Source: Mesostigma viride (lineage: Eukaryota; Streptophyta; Mesostigmatophyceae; Mesostigmatales; Mesostigmataceae). Taken from it: DNA of 64,000 bases. The position numbers were made by a program, and so were the translations under genes. The stretch is from NCBI GenBank assembly GCA_009746045.1, contig RPFO01000645.1, positions 568,185 to 632,184 on the forward strand. The letters run 5' to 3'. Positions within the stretch are counted from its first letter, which is position 1, and every line of letters begins with the position of its first letter. Positions 8,809-20,800 of this stretch are shown here, one piece after another. The notes below the pieces were generated by a model that was not told where the DNA came from, made no database searches, and worked only from the letters and a program-made list of their open reading frames with translations.

Positions 8809-11800
8809 TCACGGTGCCTCTGGCTTGCTCGGCGACCCCTCCAGCGGTGTCATTTCGTGCGGACCGGCAGCCGAGGTGGCCGCCACCGAGACCAGCTCCG
8901 GGTGCAGGCTGGGCGATATCGACCGCATGATGCGCCACGTGGCGTCCCACAGCGTCTCCTCGCTCGGCCCCGGCTCAGCGTCGCCGTCGGCGTCAGCGCG
9001 TGGCTCCAGCAGTAGCTCCGCCACGGCGGCAGGCACCAGCAGGGGGGTGTCCTCCTTGAGGTACCCCTGCGTGTGCATGACCAGCACCAGGTTCTTGGCC
9101 ATCTCGGGGATGTTTTCCGCCTGGACACAATGCGACGCAATGCGATGCGATGCGATCAAGATGAAGCACGTTGTTAGCTCATTGCTGAGCAAATCGGGGA
9201 TGTTCTCCAACTGCGCACGCTCAAGTCAGATCCGATCAAGGTTTGTCGTAGTTGAGCAACTCACGGATATTCTCAGCATGCGCATGAAAAAGGCCAGGTC
9301 GAACGACTATACGGTTGATTACCCTAGTTAAGCTGTACACAAGCACATGTCCGAGACACAGTGCACAGTAAACGTGATTCAAGCGCTGGTGGCACGTGGG
9401 AACGTAGGCACAAACACTCGAGGGGCAGGGGTGTGGCACACATGGGGCGGCACAGCCAATGCTAGACTATGGGTTACAAGAAGCAGCATCCACACATAGT
9501 CAGTTCACACGTCCACATGCCTAGCTAGTTGCTGTTATAATGTCCAGGATGGATAACATGGGTTGTGCTACTCTTGGCTTTGTGCCCGCAACCACCACCA
9601 TCCAGCAAAGGTGACTCTAGTTGCGGCAAATCTGGCTGAGGTACTCCTGACCCACGTACCAGCTGCTCCGAGGGCAGCGCGCGCAGGCTTTGCTCCATGC
9701 AGCTGATGGTGGACAGCCACAGGTGGCCAAACCCGGGCAGCCCACGCAGCAGCGGCGAGTAGTGCAGGAATGTCTTGGACAGCAGCGCGAGCGCCTTGCG
9801 GAGGGACGTCTCCATATCCGCGTAGTCACCGCTGCGCTTGCGGGCGGCAGAGATCAACTCCTTCACCATCGGGAAGATCATCTGTGCGTGTGGTGGTCGT
9901 GGGGGGGCCAAGAGAGGTTGTGTGCGAGACGGGTGGATGTGGGTGTGGGTTGGCATGGCGAATGGGTGTGTTCAGTGGTGGTGGTGGTGGTGGGTGGGTG
10001 GGGGAGGGGGGCAGTTTGATAGGTTGCAGGTAAAGCAACGGTAGCCAAGGATTACAAGCTTTGACTGTGGCCGCTTGCACACATGCGCACGCCAGACGAG
10101 CATCAGCATGGCAGCCACTTTCAGGCTTGAGTGGTGGATGAAAACGCCCAAGGGCAAATTATAACCTTCCTACAAACGTAGGACCATGAATCTGGACCTG
10201 TATTCCAACAATGCAAGAATCTAAATTCCAAAAAGCCACCACCACCAGTTTCAAACAGTAATTCAGAAAAAAACTGTGGCTATTAATGCATGTTGAAGAC
10301 CCCAACTCTGTTGCATGGTAAATGGGCGCCCGCGGCATGATTCATATAAGGATCCTTAATGCATGGTGTACAGGTACATCTACAGAGCCTATATGATGGC
10401 GCTAACACACGCGCACACCACAGGGCCTCACCGTTTCCAGGCACTGCGCAAAGGTGGCGCCGTTTACCGCCAGCACATCACCCAACAGCAGCGCACGCTG
10501 GAGCAATATGACCGCTTGGTGGCGCACGGCCACCCGCATCTCCAGGCACAGCCGGCAGAGCACCGCCACCAGTGCCAGCCACAGCTCTACGAGCGCTGCG
10601 GAGAGGCGGTGGATAGAATAAGCATGTTCAGAGCAGGCAGGGAAGCAATGGGGAGCATGTGGGCAAGGGCGACGCGCGACAAGCCAAGGGGCACACACAA
10701 GCGAAGGGATAAGCTGGGTAAGAACAAGCGGGGTGTTGTGTGAATACAATTTAGGTGGTGTGTGGATGGGACAGCCGCATGCAGATGTCGCACAAGCGCA
10801 GAGGATCCTACACTGTTCCGCCCAACGTCCAGCCAAAGGTATGTCTGCTTTTCTTGCTGCTTGCTTGCCAGCATGCCAGCGTGCCAGCATGCCAGCGTGC
10901 CAGCATGCCCACTTGTCAGCACGCTTGACCACTGCGCCATGATGCCATCAGCTGCTTCCCAAAAAGCATGAATAGGTTTTGTCCCCTTCCCCTTCCCAGC
11001 CACGTTGCTGCCCTACCATGCCATGCCCTGTCTAGCCACCCTGTCCAGACCATCAAAGGGGTGTGATGGGGGGGGATATCCTTCCGCTGCCTCCCCAAAA
11101 CCATCCTGGCGCGATGCCCTGGCCGACTGCGTCTGCCACCACCTCTTCACAAACTGGATTGCCTTGACAACTTATGAGTCATGGCCTGTACCTGTGACGA
11201 TCATCAATTGTCGTCAGAAAGCAACAAACGTGACAACGCTAGCTGCCCAAATCTGAGATTCCGTGGAACACAGAAAGTAAGCCAGCCTAGAAGCTACCAG
11301 CAAGGAATCGAAGATAGGACCTTTGGCATGGTTTCGCGGCTGTGGGAGTCTCCTGATCCGAAGGCATCTCACTTAACGTTTCGAAACAGCTCAACTGCAA
11401 AAAACCTCTTTACCGGAGAGGGGATCAATGCCCAGCTGATACGATGATGACAAATTCCCAGCTGCTGCTTGCCCCTGCCCGCGGCAACGCTCAACCGCCA
11501 CCCAGATGACTTACTAATTAATTATGAAAAGTGTAATACCTGCCATCCACCTGTCCCCATCCACCCGCAGGCGTCACGCATCCACGAACGCTCGGGTACC
11601 ACAAGTGAGACAACCAGTGCATGACCCATCCAACAAATGCCAAAGGCTAGCCCAGAACATGACCCATTCGAATCTTAGCCTAGGCCTACATTACCCCCCC
11701 CCCCCCCCCCCCCCACACACTCATCGATCCATTTCCTGCCAGGAATTACTGCGATCTCACAGACTACACGCTTCTCCCACCTTGCTTCTTCTTCGCATCC

Positions 11801-14800
11801 TCGGCTGCCGACGTCGGGTCCTCCCCCTCCTCGGCCCACGCGGCCAGGTTGGCGCCCATGCCCGCCAGCAGGTCCAGTGCGGCGATGCTGCGCTCCGGCC
11901 CCCCCACGCGCGACTCGGCGTAGGCGCGGGCCGTCTTGAGGCACGGCAAAAAGTTTGCTGCGCGCACGTGCGACGCGTCGCCCAGCAGGAAGAGCAGGGC
12001 TTCAAAGCCCACAGCGGCGGCTTCCGGGTGGTGCGACCCCATCTCGAGAAGTTGCAGCACGGTCTTCCACCCCAGGGGCGACTGGATGTAGGTCACGTCC
12101 ACCCTCACGAGGCGCAGCACGTCCTGCATGATGCGCTCCGCGTACACGTCCGCCACCTGGAAGGAGTGGGGGTGGGAGGGTTGAAGGGGGATGAAAGGGG
12201 GGGACAAAGGCAAGGCAAATGAGGCAGGTTCAAGTGTAGGAAATAAAGATGCTGATTCCAGGAAGAAAATAAGAGATTGCCTTCAATCCTTCGGTCCGTG
12301 TGTGTGCATGAGTGCGCGTGTGTGCGTGTGAAGCCATGGGATAGCGCGGGCCCTATGCAGCCATCTACCCCCATATCCGTTCATCATCACAAGGTGTTGA
12401 ACCCCTACTTTTGCGTCCGCGGTCAACCCTCTCCTTCCCCCCATCCAGAGCGTCTAGTTTTCCCCGTTGCGTCCAGTTTCCCCCCTCCCTACCTTTCCGC
12501 CCAACACCACCCTACCTATGCGACCAGCTTTGTTTCTGCCCCCTACTTGTGCGACCAGCTCCGCCACCCTAAATCGGCATCACCTTCCCCCTCCCTGCCC
12601 CTACCTTAGTAACCAGCTTTGTTTCTCCCCTCCCCCTCCTACCTTTGCGTCCAACTTGAGCAGCAGCTTGAGCGACTGCAACAGCTCCTCGGCCATGTCT
12701 GCCTTGTAGGGCAGCAGCCGGCGGCAGATGCGCAGCAGCGAGAAGACCGCCTTATCCACCAGCGGGCCGGGGGCGGTGGCGCTGCCGATGACGGACTCGA
12801 GCCGCTCCGTCACCAGCGGCCTGGGAGGGGAGTGGGGGGGGAGGAGGGGTGGAAGCATTAACAGTGTGCATTTGGGTGTGCAAGTGGGGGTGTTGGGGGT
12901 GTTGGGGGGGGGGGGGGGGGGGGGCGCATCAACGTGGGTTAACCAGTCGGTGGACTGTTGGAGTTTTGCCAGCTGAATTCCGAATATCAGGAGCAAAGTC
13001 AGAGCAAAACAATGGGCCGTGCCATTCACGGGTGACAGGGGAAATCACCGATTACATTCGGCCGGCCCACCACAAGTTGATCCAGCACTTACTGCCACCG
13101 AGTGCAACAACCATGCCTTCGCCCGCAAGAAGAATCCTCAGCAATACTACAATACCTGGGTTGCCCTCAGCAACACTATGATACCTGGGTTGCCCTCAGC
13201 ATCATGACACCTGGGTTACCCTTGTGCTACTCTCTTACCACCCCTTTGCACGTATACCTCCCCCACTAACTGGCATGGGACACGCAACAACAAACACCCT
13301 TTCCCACCCCTTTTCCACCCCTCCACCACAACATTCCCACTCTTCCCAGTGTGAGTTCGTACGCCGTATTATACAATACGGGGGTGGGGGGTGGGGGTGG
13401 CGGGTGGGGGGCGTACTAACGCACTAGAAATACGTCGTATCGAGTTCTCAGCGCTAATACGCCGTATAATACGTATTTTTCGCGCATTTTTTCCACAGAG
13501 CTCCGGGATTGGCGCCAGACCTAGTTTTGGCGTAGCTCACCTAGGCAGGTACGCAGCCTAAACCGTACTCGGGGAGTACGGGCCTACGGTTGGTCCCGCT
13601 TGTCATCTCTGCCTGTTCACCGCGTGGGTAAGCCATGGCACAACGAGACCGACTTGCATAAAAATAATAATTGACGTCCGCGGCCATGAGGTGTAGAAAA
13701 CTGACTGGCATGAGAGCATGGCTTGACATTTTGAAATGCAGTTTTGCAGGCATGATCCATAGGTCTTACAAAGCTTATATCCTTTGACAGGCAACGTTTG
13801 GATGTGCGCAGATATGTCTCGACCTTCTGCTCGGTGCAGCAACCTCGTTTGACCAGCAACCAGGTAGGTCGCCGTGCATGTGCTAACTGTTGCTAGGCGG
13901 GATATATGTCCATACATTTGTACGCGGATTAATTAATTAATTAGGAACATCACTCCGTTGGGAGTCAATGTAGCACATCTCCCTGAGAAGGGGCATATGG
14001 CTTTTAATACATTCTAGGCTACTTCCTGCAAGGGTGGGAATGTAAGCGACCCTTGCTCTAGGTGCACCAGGGCACCTGCACCCTCATAATCTTCACACTA
14101 TGCCCAGCTAAGGGGGAGTATGTTATGTGGGGGAAGATATGTACGCGGATATATGTGTCAAATTATTGCTGACATGATCAATTAGCTACAACGGCCAGGA
14201 AAGGCTCGCAGCTACGTCCATGAGGTGGGTATGCGGCAAGCTGCAGCAAGGAAGGTATACGTAATTAATCTGCGGTTTTGATCTGGTATGTGCTATCCTG
14301 TTCACGTGTTTATTGTATACTGTATCAAGTTCTTGGGTCGATTTCAAAGTGATCGTAGACCTATCAATTGATTAATGGTTGTCATAAAAGGAATTAGTTC
14401 GATTAGCAATCTATATAGCATGCAGTTTGGCTTTGATAGCGATTCGGGCCGTGGTGCCCACACCCCTGTAACTAGGAACTAGATAGCTAGCATCATCCAT
14501 TCCATCCCATTCCCATCCCACTGAGGACTTCTGCTCACGTGGCGCAGTCACGTGTAAATTAATTAATTGCATGCAGTGGATGAGTATCACACTTCATACA
14601 CTGAGACAACCAAGTGAGTGTCAAAGGCTACGCGCATTGCATTCACGACACGTCAATAATGAGGCATTAGTTAGCGTGTTTGAGAGGCATACCCATGGGA
14701 TAAACACCGTAGAATATGACGAGAGACTTGCCAGCATGAATAGCGGCTCGAACATGCCCTTTCTGAGCTTTTGGCATTTAGTACGCGTATAACACACAAT

Positions 14801-17800
14801 ATGGCAATACGCCGAGGTTTGGCGTATTGCCGTGCTAGCCATACTAACTCACACTGACCCTTCCCCACACTTTCCTCACCTCTTTCCCACCCCTTCCGAC
14901 CCCTGCACCACCCCCATGTACCACAGGACATGCAAGAGCAGACATCCCCATTCTATACCTCCAGCCAAGAACACGCCATAAAGGCATAAACGCATTATTC
15001 ATTCCACAAATTTCACTACACTGACGCACCAGAGCAGCTGGATGCGGTCGCGGTTGCGCAGCGTGACGGTGATCAGTAGGTCCAGGCAGAAGACCGCTGT
15101 GTCCTCGTCCTCGGGCGACTTGTGGGGCTGCCCCGCCGCCCACACGAGCGCCTTGGCCAGCTGCGAGAGGGCCTCTGCCTGCAGGAACCTGGGGGATCGG
15201 AGGCAGGGGGGGAGGAGGGGAGGGGAATTATGGAGAGGACAGTGAAGGCGCGGGAGAAGGGAACACAGGCGGTGTTGCCGTGTATGTGCAGGACAAGAGA
15301 GAGGGAAGGGCCAGCAGGGCGGGCATGCAGGCGAGGAGGGCAGGCTTAAGGTGTGCAAGGGATACGCAACGAGGGTTATCTCAACGAGGACACTGATTCA
15401 TGGGGGAGCAAGCACGCACGACACGGGGGGGCGTCTACAGGCAGAGCAGGGCAGAAAGCAACAAAGGAAAGAGGCAGAGCAACAAAGGTAGAAAGGTAAC
15501 AGATTGTGAACATAACTGGGGGGCTGGGGAGGGGGGGGGGGTCAAGCAAGAATATATACACAAGAAAAACGGGGTATAAGACAAGAGAAGGATGTTTGAG
15601 GAAAAACGCTTACGAACTATAAACAAAGGCCACACGGGGACGCGCCGCGGTGCACTAATTCTTGCTGTCGGAGGGGACACATTTAGGGCCACATGGGGTG
15701 GCGTGGCAACAAACTGCCGTTTACTTGCTGTCCGAGAAGGTCAGCACAATAGCCCACGGCTGGCAGAGACATAGCCCTCCTGTACTTGCTAACGAAGAAT
15801 ACAAACACAAGGCCGCATGGGGTGCCTTCTTACATGCTGTCGCAATTCACACAAACGGCAGAAAGATGCCCTCTTACTTGCTGTCCGAAAAGATGTCGTC
15901 GATGTGGCAGGCCTCGATGCACCGCAGCGTGCGCTGCTGTGCCGCAATCTCCAGCTCGGTGGGCGCGGCGGGGGGCGGCTCACTGTCGAGTGAGAGGAAG
16001 CTGCTAAACCGCGTGGACATGGAGCGCAGGATGGAGGAGGAGGAGGAGGTGGCCACTTTGTTCGCCGCGGAAAGGGGCAGGGGGGCGGGCGCCAGCGCAG
16101 CTGTGGCCGCCGTCATGTCTGGGGGGTAGCGGCGATGGACCCGATGACAAGATGGATGGCAGCAACGGAAACAGCGAGGGTGACATCAGGAATGGTGGCC
16201 AACACCCACGCAACGACCATGCGTCCATGGCAGAGAGAAAGATATCGCGGGTGAAGTGAGTGCAGGATGCTCACAACAAGACAGCCCTTGGCAACACGTC
16301 CTTTTTGTTTAGGAGAAAAGGTGTTATTGACTTAACTAGTCACTACTTGGGTCCTGAGTCCCCAGGCCAGAAGGCTAAGTCAGGTTTCAAAATGTGCACA
16401 CCACAAATGCCGCAATCACGGCAGACAACCTGCCGCAGCAACAGATGCTGGGGTATAGAAAAAGCTGGGGTACACAAAGCTTAGACACAAGCAATGAGTC
16501 GAAGAGCAGCAGCGACGGTGGAAGTGGCGTTGCGTGTGCGTGAGCATGCAGAAGCTGCGGAAGAACATTAATCCCGCGTGAAGGGGCCAATATTTCAGAC
16601 AGGTTTCTTTATAACTAGTGTGTCAGCAAGTGACACTACTACTTCACTTAATGAGGACACTCACTGGATGACCGCTGCTCGCCATCACCCATGCCGTCGT
16701 CCGACTCGGTGACGCTCGACGGCAGCAACCCGAGCTTATGCAGCCGCAGCACGCAGTCCAGGATCTGTGACATTGGTGTTATGTATTGTAGACCACATCC
16801 GTGTCATGGGGATGGTGAGCATGGTGAGCGTGCCCAGTGATGGCAGCACGCAAGGAGCGTGCTATACACGAGCAGTTGGGTACATCCCACCTGGGTTGCA
16901 GGAGTAATGGACGACTACCCTGTAAGACTACCAAGGAACCGTGGCCGCGAATGAGAGACCTGGCACGAAAGCTTGGCACAAAACCACCCTGTAGCGGCAT
17001 GCCAGGGTTCCAATAGGGACAAAAGCATTGCCACGACAGCCATGCTTTCTGTCTAATGTAAAAGTGGCATGCGCACACATTCAGCAGATGATATGGCAGC
17101 TATGTTGTGTGGCTATCTTGGCGTGGCCTGTCATCCACAACTTAAACCTGCAACCACACCCCACACCCCACGTCCCACTCACATTCATCGACCACTTGGC
17201 CCCCCTTTACTCACATTCCTCCACCCCGCGCGAATGTAGTCGCCGAACTTGTTGGCGATGGAGAAGACGGTGAGCGCGGCCATGCGCGCCTTGATGTCCT
17301 CCCCGAACGCGACGCATGGCTTCTGGGCGGTCGGGTTGAGCAGCGTCGTGAACTTGCAGAGCGACACCTGGCGGAGGATATGAGCCGGGGGAGGGGGCGA
17401 GGGCATGAGGCGCGGGCAAGGGAGGGGGGCAGGGATGATGGTGGTGAGGACAGCAGGGAGAGGGTGGGGACACGACTAGGGCTGGAACGGCTCGAATATG
17501 GTTGTACTGGTAACATTGGAATAACTCGAGTAAGTTTCCCAGATATCTGGGGTCATCAGGCCCTTGTCTTCTAACTGCAGTATAGATACAAACGGGCTGT
17601 GACCATACACAAAAGACTACCAATTTCTCTTCTAACATGCTTGTGTCATGTCCGCCTAAGCAGGGGCCTCACCCATCGCATCTCCCACCAGCTATTGTTC
17701 GCGGCCTAGTTCGTGCCTGGCATCCGCGACAACCCCAACCAAGCGGAGAGCCTGGCATCCGCCCCAACCCCAACCAAGAGGAGAGCCAGGCATACGCCAC

Positions 17801-20800
17801 AACCCCAGCCATGTGGGGAGCCTGGCATTCGCCACAACCGCAACCAAGTGGAGAGCCTGGCATCCGCCACAACCCCAACCAAGTGGAGAGCCTGGCATCC
17901 GCCACAACCCCAACCAAGAGGAAGGCTTGTGGTGCGGAACCACAGCACCACATCCTGGTTTTCGTACAATCATGTCAGAATACGTCCCTGACCCACGCGT
18001 GCGTTGCGGCCACATGCGTCCCCAACCCCATGCGCATGATTTGCTCGGGAGGGCATCTGTGGCACCGCGGTGGCTCACCCCTGCACCTGTGGCTTACCCC
18101 TGCACCTGGTCTAAAGTTTGGACTTCATCTGTTCAGGCGCTAACCAAGAGGTTTTGGGTGATAATGTTCGCCCACGGCAGCACCCACCACCAGGTTGTGA
18201 AGCACATTCGGTAATCATAGCGTATTCGGCCACCCACAACCCCTTTCCCGGTCTAGCGAGCACTTGTAGTGTACTGCATCACCCACCACCAGGTTGTGAA
18301 GCACGTTCGGTAATGATAGCACATTCGGCCACCCACAACCCCTTTCCCGGTCTAGCGAGCACTTGTAGTGTACTGCATCACCTACCACCAGGTTGTCAAG
18401 CACGTCCTCCATGTAGAGGTGCGCGGATATCTTGGCGACGGAGATGAAGCCGTCCAGCGCCTCGCGCAGCACCTCCTCGTCATCCGCGTGGTCAAACACT
18501 GCGTGACCATTGCAACGCCACCATGACACGTTTACGATCCTGCTGACGCTAGGGTCAAACACTTCACAATGTTTACACCGTTCACACTCACCAGTGTTCT
18601 GGCTAGGGACAAAGACTGCGCGCCGTCGAAGCATCACATCAAGCAGGTGTCATGACAGGCATGCAACATAAAGAGATCCTAACGCTGCACACCATCGTAC
18701 CGTACACAACCACATCAGGCAGGCGGGTGTGTGGGTCAGGCACAAAGCATGGCTGGGGCCAGCAACTGCCCAGAACCGCAGGTGGATGGTGCAGCACAGC
18801 AAGCCAGTCCTCTTTCGGTGGCCCTTGGCGCGGTCCAACCTTTGGAGGCGGGGTCTTGTGGGGGGTAGGCGGCAGCATAAGTGTGAGGAGTAATAGGCCC
18901 AGAGGAGGGAATGGGTACAAATTGAGGTCATGACGCACAGCAGAACACAGGACCGCACTATGCTGACCCAAACTGCCATCCTACATCCTTAGTCCTTCAC
19001 ATCTTGAGGTTGGCTTCAAGGGCAGCAATAGCCCTGCAGCCTGTGAACTCGCTAGTTACTATCGCCCCTCCCTTGCCTCCGCGCGCATGGGTTGCGAGGG
19101 CCAGCACCTACCGACGGAGATTGCGGCAATCGTGGGCCCCCACATGATCGCAAACATGTCGCGGTCGTACAGCGGCAAGCTGCTGGGCGACGCAAATGGG
19201 GTGATGTGGCGCGACCGCTTGAGCAGGTCCAGCCAGCGGCTCTGGTTCATCTCCAGCACGCTGCTGTCCCCAGACATCTTGATCTCGTTGCGGCAGATGG
19301 AGTTGTATATGTCGTCAATCATGGCGCGCGGCAGGTTCTGCCCCGCGTTGATCGCGCGGTTGTTGCGTGCAAACTCCTCCTGCGACATCTTCTTCTTGAC
19401 CTGGAGGACAGGGGGGGGAGGCGTAGAGGCGTAGGACGGGGGGGGAGAGACGCACGGCCAGGCGGGGCAGCGCGGCACAATGGGGGGAGGAGGGAAGGGA
19501 GGAGCAAAGCGCCTTCAGAAAAGTGGTTGACAAGGGGTTTCGATGATTGGCTTTGCGATAAAGGCTTTCAGAAGGGGCTATTGAAAAAGTGGATTCGAAA
19601 GAGGGCAGAGCGAGAGATGGCTTTGAGAAAGGGGATTTTCCAGAGTGGCCTTGAAGACCAACAAGGATGGACTCTTCAGAGGCTAGGATTAAGCAAAGGA
19701 GCTTGAGGGATGCGCCGTCCTAAGACAATTCACTCACAAGTTGTGCAGGTCCCACATCACCCTGCTGGCACAACTCACATGCTAATCGTCCGTGCCCCAC
19801 ACCACCCATCCACCATGCATGTGCCGCTCACCTGCGAGTTGTGCTGGTCCGTGTTGAGCATGATGACCGAGTAGGACAGCACGTATGCTGCATCTGCGTC
19901 CGCAAGAATCCCCCCGCAGTGCGCGTGGTACCGCGCCGCAAACGCCTCGAGCACCCGTCCGATCTTCTGTGCCTCACCCGGCAAACGGAACGTGTCCAGA
20001 AACGTGCGCAGCGCAGCGTCAATTGTCATGCCTTCAAAGTCAAACAGGCACGACAGCTCCCGCAGGACCGCGATGTTGAACTCGCCCGGCTCGCCCACAA
20101 ACTCGCCCAGCACGACCTTGTTGAGACCCGGCGTGTGGCGGAAGAACTTAGCGAGCGAGCGCGGGTGCTCGGTGATGGGCGTGGGCAGCAGGTTGGCCGA
20201 TTGGAGGAAAGCGAGACCTTTCTTGGGGTCGCGGTTGAAGTGGTCCACACCCATCGCTAGCCGCCGCTTCATGTAGCGCCGCCGGCGGTGGAACTCGGCC
20301 AGTCCGACCGGCTGAAAAGAAAAAGGGGGCGCACGCGGGAAGTACGCAACCAACGATGGCATGCATACGGCGGACATGCGAAACGCGGGGGTGAGGTGCA
20401 AGGGGCAAGGGCAGGTCACAGGAACCGATGCATCCGCATGGTCGCATCTCGTGAATCAGGGCCTGGGGAAGCAAGCTCACAAAAAAAGGCTGGCAAGTAG
20501 CAGACCTGGCAAAGAATAGCCCAGGCTATCTATCAAAGGCTCGAGCATTCCCAAGGGTGCTCCTTACCCTCTTATGAGGGACACCCATCTAAAAGACACC
20601 CCCTCAAGTTTGCAAGTTCTTAAGTCACTAGTAAACAGACACCCCTGCTGCCCCAGTAAGGGCCTTCATGTTTAGGCGTCCATGCCAGGCCGCATAGGAT
20701 GCAAATAATCAATCATTACAATCAATACCACGTGCAACAAACCCAACCAAACGAACCAAACCCATCCACCACGCATGCCCACTCACGTCGTCCATGTTTG

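Noticed and set aside
10916-11190. Possible additional ARF-GEF exon around 11100-11190
   Set aside because: A frame exists, but exons 17 and 18 join in phase without it and it does not match the GNOM HDS region.
13603-13917. 104-codon minus-strand frame beside the hAT-like relic
   Set aside because: No transposase signature could be recognised, and competing frames overlap it.
17669-18143. CRISPR-like array
   Set aside because: The 35-bp units follow one another without unique spacers; it is a minisatellite in an algal intron.
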